Source: an uncultured Oscillospiraceae bacterium
GTDB taxonomy: Bacteria > Bacillota > Clostridia > Oscillospirales > Oscillospiraceae
DNA length: 13,299 bases
Assembly (NCBI GenBank): GCA_934511165.1
Contig: CAKSWA010000050.1
Coordinates: 1 to 13,299, forward strand
Direction: 5' to 3'
The position numbers and the translations under genes are program-made. A model generated the notes under the pieces. That model did no database searches and was not told the DNA's origin. It saw nothing but the letters and a program-made list of their open reading frames with translations. This document shows positions 1 through 6,135 of this stretch, piece by piece; position 1 is the stretch's first letter, and each line of letters opens with the position of its first letter.

Positions 1-60
1 ATCGATGGCAAGCTCGGCTCGCAAACGTGCTCTCGGAGCGAGTGCGCTGCGGCGAGCCGC
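1..60. other. Structured GC-rich intergenic segment left of the repeat
   Basis: No gene is recognisable here. Bases 15-22 (CGGCTCGC) can pair with 52-59 (GCGAGCCG), and a small inner hairpin is possible at 29-32/36-39. It may be the outer part of the repeat unit that starts at 61. That cannot be tested from this window, because the matching flank of the other copy would lie beyond position 13299. It could equally be the tail of an upstream transcript. Confidence 0.35.
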
Positions 61-134
61 AGCCTTTTCAAACGAGAACCCAACGCAGTGGGTCTCGTTT
101 GAGAGCGTGTCAAAAATACTTTTTTGACACGCTC
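61..134 (+). repeat. Two-hairpin repeat element, left copy
   Basis: This 74-bp unit recurs inverted at 13226-13299 with two mismatches. Hairpin A (70-100) has stem AAACGAG/CTCGTTT plus ACCCA/TGGGT with one bulged A. Hairpin B (103-134) has a perfect 14-bp stem, GAGCGTGTCAAAAA against its complement, around the loop TACT. The identity stops exactly at the end of the hairpin B stem, one base before the foot of the terminator stem at 136. It resembles a dispersed palindromic intergenic element (REP- or MITE-like). No transposase or target-site duplication is visible. Confidence 0.85.
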
Positions 135-135
135 T

Positions 136-180
136 GACGGCTGACGGAAGAAATTCCGTCAGCCGTCTTATTTATATATT
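136..180 (+). terminator. Rho-independent terminator of an upstream gene
   Basis: A perfect 14-bp stem (136-149 with 154-167) around a GAAA loop is followed by a T-rich tail (168-180). It reads in the + direction, so it should end a transcript whose gene lies left of the window. It also isolates ppa from that transcript. Confidence 0.85.
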
Positions 181-190
181 TACAACATTG

Positions 191-219
191 TTGAAAAACG
201 GACACTTTCGTGATATAAT
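191..219 (+). promoter_or_regulatory. Sigma-A promoter of ppa with extended -10
   Basis: The -35 is TTGAAA (191-196), followed by a 17-nt spacer and the -10 TATAAT (214-219). TG at 211-212 forms an extended -10 motif. The expected transcription start is near 226, which leaves a leader of about 38 nt before the ppa start codon. Confidence 0.85.
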
Positions 220-263
220 CCAATCCCGCCGCAGCGCGGCACTATTTTCCCGGAGGTAACGCC

Positions 264-800
264 ATGAACGTCTGGCACGACATCGATCCCGCACGCATAC
301 AGCCGGAGGATTTTCTCGCCGTGATCGAGATCCCCAAGGGCAGCAAAAAGAAATATGAACTGGATAAGCAGACCGGCCTGATCATTCTCGACCGCATTCT
401 GTATACATCGACCCACTACCCCGCCAACTACGGCTTCATCCCCCGCAGCTACGGCGACGACGGCGACCCGCTCGACGTGCTCGTGCTCTGCTCCGAGGTG
501 CTCGATCCGCTCACGCTCGTGCGGTGCTACCCGATCGGGTATATCTCCATGCTCGACGGCGGTAAGAACGACGAGAAGATCATCGCCATCCCCTTCTCCG
601 ACCCGAGCTACAACAAATACCGCGATATTATGGATCTGCCCGACCACACGTTTGACGAGATGGCGCACTTCTTTACCGTCTACAAGGCGTTGGAGGGCAA
701 AGAGACGGTTGCGGGCGACGTAAACGGCCGCGAAGCCGCCGTGGAGATCATCAAGAGCGCGCTTGCGCACTACGACGAGTGCTTCGGAAACAAAAAATAA
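264..800 (+). CDS. ppa: Inorganic pyrophosphatase, family I (soluble)
   Basis: This 178-residue protein hydrolyses pyrophosphate to two phosphates in the cytoplasm and so drives nucleic acid, aminoacyl-tRNA and nucleotide-sugar synthesis forward. The family signature D-G-D-P-L-D-V is present at residues 66-72. The active-site residues known from E. coli PPase can be matched with an offset of one or two: E22, K30, E32, R44, Y56, D66, D68, D71, D98, D103, K105, and the YK pair at 140-141. The length is normal for the family. The start is supported by GGAGG at 252-256, seven bases upstream. The gene is monocistronic, with its own extended -10 promoter. It converges on putP, with an IS remnant between them. 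The assignment is secure. Confidence 0.97.
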   Translation: MNVWHDIDPARIQPEDFLAVIEIPKGSKKKYELDKQTGLIILDRILYTSTHYPANYGFIPRSYGDDGDPLDVLVLCSEVLDPLTLVRCYPIGYISMLDGGKNDEKIIAIPFSDPSYNKYRDIMDLPDHTFDEMAHFFTVYKALEGKETVAGDVNGREAAVEIIKSALAHYDECFGNKK

Positions 801-887
801 TTACACGCATTTCTTTAAAAATCGCGCCCCGGCAGTTTTTGAACCGCGCCCCGTCAAGAGGACAGAGAAAAAATATAAAGTTTTCCC

Positions 888-912
888 GGCCAGCAGCCAT
901 CCGCTGCTGGCC
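888..912. terminator. Hairpin downstream of ppa, weak or broken terminator
   Basis: A perfect 9-bp stem (GGCCAGCAG, 888-896, with 904-912) encloses a 7-nt loop. An A-rich tract precedes it on the + strand, but no T tract follows, as would be expected of an intact + strand terminator. The recognisable IS-like sequence begins at its right foot. One reading is that an insertion separated the stem from its T tract. On the minus strand the tail contains a T run only after about 13 bases. Confidence 0.45.
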
Positions 913-998
913 GCTCCGCTTATACTTACCTCTCCCGCCATGTATTTTATCACGATTTTTACTTTCTCTTCTGGTTTCTGTTTTTCCCTTTCCGACAT
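909..998 (-). pseudogene. Truncated IS3-type transposase OrfA (N-terminal fragment)
   Basis: The frame opens at ATG 998 and runs open to 801 (65 codons), but only about residues 1-30 look like a real protein. The stretch EEKVKIVIKYMAGEVSISGAA is typical of the first helices of IS3-family OrfA, the DNA-binding helix-turn-helix subunit. After SGAA the frame runs through the hairpin at 888-912 into unrelated low-complexity sequence. The SD AGGGAG (1006-1011) sits seven bases before ATG, so the fragment could still be translated. It has no catalytic domain. A short unrelated ORF with this resemblance by chance is the alternative. Confidence 0.5.
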
Positions 999-1002
999 AA
1001 CA

Positions 1003-1058
1003 ATGCTCCCTCCATGACTAACAGTGTTTTATTTCACTGTCTCTCATAGAGGGAGCAT
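1003..1058 (-). promoter_or_regulatory. Stem-loop that sequesters the OrfA-remnant RBS
   Basis: The outer 10-bp stem pairs 1003-1012 with 1049-1058. An inner 6-bp hairpin pairs ACAGTG (1021-1026) with CACTGT (1035-1040). Read on the minus strand, the second arm of the outer stem contains the SD of the OrfA remnant. RNA reading in from putP would therefore fold and hide the start. Such protection against read-through transcription is known for several IS families; its function here is inferred. Confidence 0.55.
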
Positions 1059-1108
1059 ATCATTTCGCGGCGGGAGGCCTTTTTAATAGTATAGGCAAGC
1101 CGTTTGGC

Positions 1109-2572
1109 TCAATCCTTATATGCCATGCACTGATCGAAGATCGCCGCGGCGGTGTCTTTGTGCGCCTCACTCGCGCACTTCGAAGCGATGACTGCGGCGA
1201 GGAGTCCGGCGGCGAAGCCGGGGACGATCTCGTACACCCCCGTGCTCTTGAAGAGCGCGAGCCACAGCACATCCACCGCCGCGCCAGCGATGATGCCCGC
1301 CGCCGCGCCGGAGAACGTGAAGCCGCGCCAGAAGAGACTCAGCACGATGACCGGGCCGAACGACGCGCCGAAGATGCCCCAGGCGTTCTCGACGAGCGAC
1401 ATGATCGTGCCGCTGCCGGGGTTGGAGGCGATGAGCAGCGCGGCCACCGCAATCACGAGCACCACGATGCGCCCGACCCAGAGCATTTCCCTGTCGGTGC
1501 TCTGTCCCTTGCGGATCACGGGCTTGTATACGTCGCTTGCAAACGCGCTCGACGCGGCAAGCAGCTGCGAATCGGCGGTGCTCATCGCACCGGCCAGAAT
1601 GGCGCTGAGCAGCAGGCCGGAAATGAGACCCAGCCACGGGCCGGTGAAGATTTTCCGCACGATGGAAATGAAGATGGTGGAGCTCTCCTGCCCGTCGCCG
1701 AGGAAGAGATGCGCTACGACCGACACGAGCACCGCAAACACGAGAATAAAGAACGTCCAGCCGATGCCGACCTTCGCGGCCTTTTTGAGCTCCTTGTCCG
1801 ATTTCACGGACATGAACCGGATGATGATGTGCGGCATACCGGCGTAGCCGAGGCCCCAGCCGAGACCGGAGAGAATGTCCTGCCACGAGGTCATCATGTT
1901 CCAGTAGCCCGCGGGCAGTGTCCCCACGGTCGTGCCGCTCTTTTCCATCATGCACAGCGCGACGATCGGCGCGGCAAAGAGTGAGCCGAGCATCAAAAGT
2001 CCCTGGAAAAAGTCCGTCCAGCACACGGCGTTGAAGCCGCCAAGGAACGTATACCCTACGATGATGACCGCCGCGGCATACATTGCGATCTGCGCGGGGA
2101 CACCGAGCACCGTTTCAAAAAGCGTGCCGCAGGCCTTGATGCTGCTCGCGGAATACACGGTGTACGCCACGAGGAAGATCACCGCGCTGATGATCTGCAG
2201 CGCGCGGGAGCTCGCCTTGAACCGGTTTGTGAGATACTGCGGGATCGTGATTGAGTCGCCGCACACGATGGAGAACGAGCGAAGCCGCGGCGCAATGAAG
2301 ATCCAGCTGAGCGAGTAGCCGATGAAAAGTCCCACCGGGATCCACGCCTTGCCCATGCCGTAAGCATAGATGGACGCCGGCATGCCCATGAGCACCCACG
2401 CACTCATGTCGCTCGCGCCGGCTGAAAGGCCGGACACCCACGCGCCCATCTCGCGCCCGCCGAGGAAGTAGTCCTTCTCTCCGGCGTCCTTGCTGCGCAC
2501 GAAAAACCAAATGCCGATACCCAGCATGAACGCCAGATACAGGATAAACATCATAAGCTCGGATAAATTCAT
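1109..2572 (-). CDS. putP: Sodium/proline symporter (SSS family)
   Basis: This 487-residue membrane protein of the sodium:solute symporter family is expected to import L-proline with Na+. Hydrophobic segments span the whole length, consistent with the 13-helix PutP topology. Diagnostic features match E. coli PutP closely: LGGRxxGAWVSGLSAGASDMSAW near residues 37-59 with R40 and D55 in the same positions, LGWGLGYAGMPHIIIRFM near 237-254, and AGAMSTADSQLL (S331/T332, the counterparts of the Na2-site Ser340/Thr341). The start ATG is preceded by a GGGGGA-type SD. It is divergent from a LysR-type gene, which probably controls it. Substrate specificity for proline over a related solute is inferred from overall resemblance. 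Confidence 0.93.
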   Translation of the reverse strand: MNLSELMMFILYLAFMLGIGIWFFVRSKDAGEKDYFLGGREMGAWVSGLSAGASDMSAWVLMGMPASIYAYGMGKAWIPVGLFIGYSLSWIFIAPRLRSFSIVCGDSITIPQYLTNRFKASSRALQIISAVIFLVAYTVYSASSIKACGTLFETVLGVPAQIAMYAAAVIIVGYTFLGGFNAVCWTDFFQGLLMLGSLFAAPIVALCMMEKSGTTVGTLPAGYWNMMTSWQDILSGLGWGLGYAGMPHIIIRFMSVKSDKELKKAAKVGIGWTFFILVFAVLVSVVAHLFLGDGQESSTIFISIVRKIFTGPWLGLISGLLLSAILAGAMSTADSQLLAASSAFASDVYKPVIRKGQSTDREMLWVGRIVVLVIAVAALLIASNPGSGTIMSLVENAWGIFGASFGPVIVLSLFWRGFTFSGAAAGIIAGAAVDVLWLALFKSTGVYEIVPGFAAGLLAAVIASKCASEAHKDTAAAIFDQCMAYKD

Positions 2573-2584
2573 GTTTCTTCCCCC

Positions 2585-2613
2585 TTGACAATCGACGCAT
2601 TACATTTTATAAT
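2585..2613 (+). promoter_or_regulatory. Consensus sigma-A promoter of the LysR-type gene
   Basis: A perfect TTGACA (2585-2590), a 17-nt spacer and a perfect TATAAT (2608-2613) point toward the LysR-type gene, with a start near 2620 and a leader of about 68 nt. An inverted repeat, GCATTA-7 nt-TAATGC (2597-2615), covers the spacer and -10. That is a natural site for autorepression. Confidence 0.85.
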
Positions 2614-2623
2614 GCATTACATT
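2597..2623. promoter_or_regulatory. Candidate LysR-type operator (direct and inverted repeats)
   Basis: GCATTACATT occurs twice (2597-2606 and 2614-2623), with the copies 17 bp apart start to start. GCATTA/TAATGC also forms an inverted repeat (2597-2602/2610-2615). The site overlaps the -10 of the LysR promoter and lies just downstream of the predicted putP start. Binding by the neighbouring regulator is inferred from position only. Confidence 0.5.
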
Positions 2624-2646
2624 ACCGATAAAAATGTTATGGGCGT

Positions 2647-2675
2647 ACTATACACCTTAACGCGCTAAATTGCAA
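2647..2675 (-). promoter_or_regulatory. Likely putP promoter
   Basis: On the minus strand, TTGCAA (2670-2675), a 17-nt spacer and TATAGT (2647-2652) give a start near 2640. The leader of about 68 nt crosses the LysR promoter. It is weaker than the opposing promoter, as expected for an activated gene. Confidence 0.55.
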
Positions 2676-2687
2676 GAGGAAATTTTC

Positions 2688-3575
2688 ATGGATACGAAAA
2701 AATATGAAGTATTTGAAAAAACGGTGGAGCTCTCGTCGCTGACGAAGGCGGCGGAGGAGCTGGGGCTGACGCAGTCGGGCGTGAGCCACATCATTGCTGC
2801 GCTCGAAGAGGAGTTCGGCTTTCCCTTATTAACGCGCAGCCGCACGGGCGCACGCCTGACGCCGGAGGGTGAGAAGATTATGCCGTTTCTGCGGGACATC
2901 CTCCGCTCGCAGGAGCAGCTCGACCAGACGGCGGCGGAGCTGCGCGGCCTTTCGGCGGGTACGGTGCGCATTGCAACGTTCACGAGCGTGGCGGTGCATT
3001 GGCTGCCGGGCATGATGCAGGAGTTTCAGACGCTTTATCCGCATGTGGAGTTCAAACTCTTCAACGGCGACTATCACGACGTGGATCGCTGGCTCACGGA
3101 TGGGAGCGTGGACGTTGGATTCATCACGCTGCCGACGGCGCTGCGGTGCGAGTGTATCCCGCTGCGGGAGGACCGGCTTCTCGCCATATTGCCGGAGAAC
3201 CATCTGCTGGCGAAAAAGGACATCTGCCCGGTAAAAGAGGTTGCGGCGCTGCCGTTCATCTCGCTGCTGGAATCCTCGGACGATGATGCGCGCCGCGCGC
3301 TCGACGCCGCCGGGGTAAAGCCGAACGTGCGCTTCGCGACGAAGGACGACTACGCCATTCTCGCCATGGTTTCGCAGGGGCTTGGCGTGAGCATCGTGCC
3401 GGAGCTTCTTTTGCAGGGACACCGCGACGGTATCGCCGTGCGCGAGATGACGCCGCCCTCGAGCCGGACGATCGCGCTGGCGATCCCCGCCGGCGGGCGC
3501 GCCGGCCCGGCCACGCGGCGCTTCGCCCGCTTCGCCGAGGAATGGGTGAAGAAAAACGATCCGCAGAGAGGATAA
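2688..3575 (+). CDS. LysR-family transcriptional regulator
   Basis: This 295-residue protein has an N-terminal winged helix-turn-helix (about residues 5-62; recognition region SSLTKAAEELGLTQSGVSHI at 16-35) and the usual effector-binding domain (about 90-290). Both parts have normal length for the family. A longer frame beginning at TTG 2670 exists, but ATG 2688 has the SD AGAGGA seven bases upstream and fits the family start. It is divergent from putP with 115 bp between the start codons and a repeat-rich operator region. By the usual LysR arrangement it probably regulates putP and itself. The effector, perhaps proline or a related metabolite, cannot be read from the sequence. Its transcript converges on the tRNA gene. 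Confidence 0.9.
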   Translation: MDTKKYEVFEKTVELSSLTKAAEELGLTQSGVSHIIAALEEEFGFPLLTRSRTGARLTPEGEKIMPFLRDILRSQEQLDQTAAELRGLSAGTVRIATFTSVAVHWLPGMMQEFQTLYPHVEFKLFNGDYHDVDRWLTDGSVDVGFITLPTALRCECIPLREDRLLAILPENHLLAKKDICPVKEVAALPFISLLESSDDDARRALDAAGVKPNVRFATKDDYAILAMVSQGLGVSIVPELLLQGHRDGIAVREMTPPSSRTIALAIPAGGRAGPATRRFARFAEEWVKKNDPQRG

Positions 3576-3582
3576 TAGAAAA

Positions 3583-3616
3583 ACATAAGCCGCCGGCAAA
3601 ACCGCGCGGCTTATGT
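3583..3616 (+). terminator. Terminator hairpin after the LysR-type gene
   Basis: ACATAAGCCGC (3583-3593) pairs with its complement at 3606-3616 and lies 7 nt after the stop codon. The tail is only moderately T-rich, so termination may be shared with the strong bidirectional hairpin at 3643-3675. Confidence 0.6.
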
Positions 3617-3642
3617 TATAGAGATTTGTTTTCTGAATAAGG

Positions 3643-3675
3643 AAAAACCACCGTTCCATAGGAACGGTGGTTTTT
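3643..3675. terminator. Bidirectional terminator of tRNA-Val and the LysR-type gene
   Basis: A perfect 15-bp stem, AAAAACCACCGTTCC (3643-3657) with 3661-3675 around ATA, carries A5/T5 ends on both sides, so it should work on either strand. On the minus strand it starts immediately after the tRNA, and its outermost base coincides with the last A of the encoded CCA. Confidence 0.85.
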
Positions 3676-3751
3676 GGTGGACGATACAGGACTCGAACCT
3701 GTGACCCTCCGCACGTCAAGCGGATGCTCATACCAGCTGAGCTAATCGTCC
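3675..3751 (-). tRNA. tRNA-Val (anticodon GAC)
   Basis: The minus strand folds as a full cloverleaf of 77 nt including an encoded 3' CCA. It has a 7-bp acceptor stem GGACGAT/ATCGTCC, D stem GCTC/GAGC, anticodon stem TCCGC/GCGGA with loop TTGACGT (anticodon GAC, valine), 5-nt variable loop GGGTC, and T stem ACAGG/CCTGT with loop TTCGAGT. It has its own consensus promoter about 22 nt upstream and a strong terminator directly behind it, so it is a single-gene unit. Confidence 0.96.
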
Positions 3752-3772
3752 GAATTTTTCAAGGCAAGGGAT

Positions 3773-3801
3773 ATTATACAAAAGATAATACCCCTTGTCA
3801 A
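3773..3801 (-). promoter_or_regulatory. Consensus promoter of tRNA-Val
   Basis: On the minus strand, a perfect TTGACA (3796-3801), 17 nt and a perfect TATAAT (3773-3778) predict a start near 3766, about 15 nt before the mature tRNA 5' end. It lies just beyond the stop codon of the zinc-ribbon gene, which has no clear terminator of its own. Confidence 0.88.
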
Positions 3802-3839
3802 CAGTTTTTGCGCTCTTTTTTGGAAAAATTCTCTGCCGA

Positions 3840-4616
3840 TCAGCCCGGCGTGGACGATGGCTTGGCGTAGATGATGCTGTCCCACTCAAGATTGTCCTGC
3901 TCGTAGGTGTCGGGATCGTACAGGTTCTCCGTGAGATACGCCGCCTGATAGGACGGGACGTAGACGGTCACATAGTCCTGCAGTCCGCCGCACTCGGCGA
4001 TGATCGTGGCATGAACGGTGATGTTCGGCGATGCGCCGACGACGGTCGCGATGCCGCGGTCATCCACGGTGAGAATCTTTTCGTTGCTGCTGCGCCACGT
4101 AACGACAAGGCTTTCGTCGTCCGGGAAGATTCTCACGTCAAAGTCGATCGAGATTTCACCGGCGCGCGTCAGTGAGGCTTCGTGGTTCTTGAGCGTGTTA
4201 TTGAGGAACGTGATCGCCATCTGTTCAATGGCCGGCGTGGGGCTGGCCTCGGGCGTCGGTACGGGCGAGGGGCTGGGCGTCGGCAGGTCGGCTGCGCTAT
4301 AGACGATCTGACTGCCGGGGTTATTCGTCGCGGACGGGCGGTTGGAGTTGGAACCGGAGTCCTTCCCTCCGCCGGCGATAAGGACGACGACCGCGAGAAT
4401 CACGGCGATGAGGAGAATGCCGCCGAAGATGAGCTGCCAGCGGATGTCGGCGCCGGCGCGGCGGGACGCGGCGGTGTTCGGCGTGGCGGATGCGGTCGTA
4501 TACGGTACGCGATTCGGCTGATTCTGCCGGGGCGTGCCGCAGTTCGGGCAGCGATTGCGCAGTCCGGAGTATTTCTGGCCGCAGCGGCGGCAGGTGGTTT
4601 CCGGAATGAAGCCCAT
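3840..4616 (-). CDS. Membrane-anchored zinc-ribbon protein with Ig-like (BIG2-type) domain
   Basis: This 258-residue protein is of unknown function. Reading along it: an N-terminal zinc ribbon (CxxC at C9/C12 and C23/C26), a short polar linker, one strong transmembrane helix (about 61-81), a disordered stretch ending in Pro/Ser/Thr repeats (112-128), an Ig-like domain resembling bacterial BIG2 (about 148-219, with TWRSSNEKILTVDDRGIATV), and an acidic, tyrosine-containing tail. The likely topology is ribbon in the cytoplasm and Ig-like domain outside, anchored by the single helix. The start is fixed by GGAGG seven bases upstream. It is monocistronic. A role in sensing or organising the cell surface is plausible but unproven. 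Confidence 0.85.
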   Translation of the reverse strand: MGFIPETTCRRCGQKYSGLRNRCPNCGTPRQNQPNRVPYTTASATPNTAASRRAGADIRWQLIFGGILLIAVILAVVVLIAGGGKDSGSNSNRPSATNNPGSQIVYSAADLPTPSPSPVPTPEASPTPAIEQMAITFLNNTLKNHEASLTRAGEISIDFDVRIFPDDESLVVTWRSSNEKILTVDDRGIATVVGASPNITVHATIIAECGGLQDYVTVYVPSYQAAYLTENLYDPDTYEQDNLEWDSIIYAKPSSTPG

Positions 4617-4655
4617 AGGATGACCTCCTTCGTATAATAAAAAACTGCGTAATTT

Positions 4656-4674
4656 TGGAATTTATACTATTCCA
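4656..4674. promoter_or_regulatory. Inverted repeat in the leader of the zinc-ribbon gene
   Basis: TGGAAT-7 nt-ATTCCA is centred about 16 nt downstream of the predicted start site. The spacing suits a dimeric repressor, but no regulator is encoded next to it. Confidence 0.35.
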
Positions 4675-4687
4675 CAGTAGCGTGTGT

Positions 4688-4716
4688 ATTTTACTATACG
4701 AATCGGTCTCTGTCAA
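4688..4716 (-). promoter_or_regulatory. Promoter of the zinc-ribbon gene
   Basis: On the minus strand, a perfect TTGACA (4711-4716), 17 nt and TAAAAT (4688-4693) give a start near 4681 and a leader of about 65 nt. It sits immediately downstream of the ypeB stop codon (4740), so the two genes need not be cotranscribed. Confidence 0.8.
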
Positions 4717-4739
4717 GTTTTCCCAGTATTTGGGGGCTT

Positions 4740-6059
4740 TCAGAGCGCAAGCGTGCCGGATTCGTCCTCAAGAAGGATCAGAATCTTTTCCTGTGCGCCG
4801 GTCATCGCATTCACATAAAGGAGATAATGCCGCCCGTCCTCCGTTTCGCAGATGAGCTCGCGGCAATAGATCTCCTCCGCGCCGGATGTCGGGATAACGG
4901 CGAGCTTTTCGCTCTTCACGGTCAGCCCCTCTCCGGCCATGGCACGGGCATCCGCCTCCGAAACCGAGGGCGCGGGCAGATCGCGCCCGGCGTGCGACGT
5001 GAGATAGGCCTCCGCATCAAAGCGCAGCATTTCGCCGGTATCCATGGCGATGGCGAGCTTGACCATGTCCGGATAGCACATCACGCCGTTCTGCTCGGCG
5101 CAGTACGTCACGGTGAGCACGTGGTCTTTGAGAAAGTGATAGCTCTCCTTCATGCCGCGGTAGCCGTGCGCGGAGAGAAACTCCGCGGCCTTTTCGAGCG
5201 CGGCGTCTGCCGTGATGGCCGAGCGCACCGGCGCGCGCTGCGAGAGGGCGCGCACAACGTAGCCGCCCTTCCGGCTGACGCTCACGGTATAGTCTCCGCC
5301 GGTGAAGCGGTAAACCGGGATTTTGCCTTCGCTTTCCCCGGCGGCGGAGACAAGATTGCTGCGCAGTCCCAAAAATCCTGCCGCGACGAGCGCGGCGGCG
5401 TCCGCCGTCACTTCGCGCGCATCCTTTATCATGCGCGGCTCGCGCTCGGCCACGGAGGCGGAAAACGGCCCGTCGTATACGAGCGTGGGCATTTCCGGAA
5501 ACTCCTGCTCCATGCCGAGAAAGCTGTCGCCGAGCGAGGGAAGAGCGTCGTCCATTGCCGCGGCGGCGCGCGTGCTCACAAGTCCCACGGCAACGTCCGA
5601 GCGCAGCTGCGCCAGATTGCCGGAGAGAAGCGCCGCCGTATCGCCGAGCGCGCGCAGGTTTTCCCGCTCCTCCTCGGTCACATCGTCGCCGCCGCTGCTC
5701 TCGCGGAGGAGCCAGAGCGCATAATCGCCGGTTCTGGCGAAGAAGGACGCCGTGTTCTCCAGCTCCATGAGCGGGATGGAGAGCGACGAGAGCGCCGCGC
5801 TCGCCGTCTGCGCGCGGGAATAAACCTCCGCGCAGAGCGAGGCGGTGATGGCCGGGCTCACGGCGTACTGCGATTTTTCGAGCGCCGCCGAAAGACCGTC
5901 CGCCGCGGCGCACAGTTCCGAAAAGGCGTATTCCCCGCGGTAGCGTTCCTCCCGCTCGGCGGTCACGGCGCGGCGGTAGAAAATGACGCTCGCCGCGCCA
6001 AGCGCAACGGTTGCGGCGGCGAGGAAGGAGATAATTCGTATGGTCGCTTGTTTCTTCAT
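4740..6059 (-). CDS. ypeB: Spore germination protein, YpeB family
   Basis: This 439-residue protein matches YpeB, the partner that stabilises and localises the cortex-lytic enzyme SleB in the spore envelope. It has an N-terminal signal-anchor helix (about residues 7-28), a helical middle region rich in alanine, and a C-terminal half with PepSY-like repeats. Diagnostic stretches shared with Bacillus YpeB include KGGYVVRAL near 280 and CYPDMVKLAIAMDTGEMLRF followed by AYLTSHAGRDLPAPSVSEA in the last third. The length is typical. The start ATG has only AGAGG 12 bases upstream, inside a hairpin. sleB normally precedes ypeB, but here the upstream gene is gltX. Expression is probably sporulation-specific, from a sigma-G-like promoter at 6084-6112. 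Confidence 0.9.
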   Translation of the reverse strand: MKKQATIRIISFLAAATVALGAASVIFYRRAVTAEREERYRGEYAFSELCAAADGLSAALEKSQYAVSPAITASLCAEVYSRAQTASAALSSLSIPLMELENTASFFARTGDYALWLLRESSGGDDVTEEERENLRALGDTAALLSGNLAQLRSDVAVGLVSTRAAAAMDDALPSLGDSFLGMEQEFPEMPTLVYDGPFSASVAEREPRMIKDAREVTADAAALVAAGFLGLRSNLVSAAGESEGKIPVYRFTGGDYTVSVSRKGGYVVRALSQRAPVRSAITADAALEKAAEFLSAHGYRGMKESYHFLKDHVLTVTYCAEQNGVMCYPDMVKLAIAMDTGEMLRFDAEAYLTSHAGRDLPAPSVSEADARAMAGEGLTVKSEKLAVIPTSGAEEIYCRELICETEDGRHYLLYVNAMTGAQEKILILLEDESGTLAL

Positions 6060-6068
6060 AATAATATA

Positions 6069-6104
6069 GCACCTCTTTTCGCTTAGTATGGCGAAAAGAG
6101 GCGC
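6069..6104 (-). promoter_or_regulatory. Hairpin hiding the ypeB ribosome binding site
   Basis: On the minus strand, 6104-6091 pairs with 6082-6069 over 14 bp, including one G-U, around the loop CATACTAA. The AGAGG of ypeB (6072-6076) is inside the second arm, so RNA reading through from gltX would have a buried RBS. The tail TATATTATTAT is partly U-rich, so the hairpin may instead act as a weak gltX terminator. Confidence 0.6.
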
Positions 6105-6112
6105 TGTCTTGC
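6084..6112 (-). promoter_or_regulatory. Candidate sigma-G (forespore) promoter of ypeB
   Basis: On the minus strand, CATACTA (6084-6090) matches the sigma-G -10 consensus CATWMTA fully. GCAAG (6108-6112), 17 nt upstream, matches the -35 GHATR at four of five positions. The predicted start near 6077 lies just before the ypeB SD. In Bacillus the sleB-ypeB operon is read by sigma-G, which supports the call. No sigma-A promoter is seen here. Confidence 0.5.
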
Positions 6113-6135
6113 CGAATTTCTTCGACCTTATTTTG

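Larger units (their letters stand above)
909..1058 (-). mobile_element. Remnant of the 5' end of an IS3-like insertion sequence
   Basis: The 308-nt gap between ppa and putP holds no intact gene. On the minus strand it contains a stem-loop (1003-1058), a good ribosome binding site, and a start codon at 998 opening a short reading frame. The first 30 or so residues of that frame resemble the helix-turn-helix start of IS3-family OrfA proteins. The rest of OrfA, all of OrfB and the far end are missing. Boundaries are approximate: the left limit is where the similarity fades into the hairpin at 888-912, and the right limit is the outer stem. The family call rests on recalled sequence style. Confidence 0.5.

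Noticed and set aside
763..1017. Short + strand frames overlapping the end of ppa and the following gap
   Set aside because: No SD, no recognisable protein features, and they cross the hairpin and the IS-like remnant on the opposite strand.
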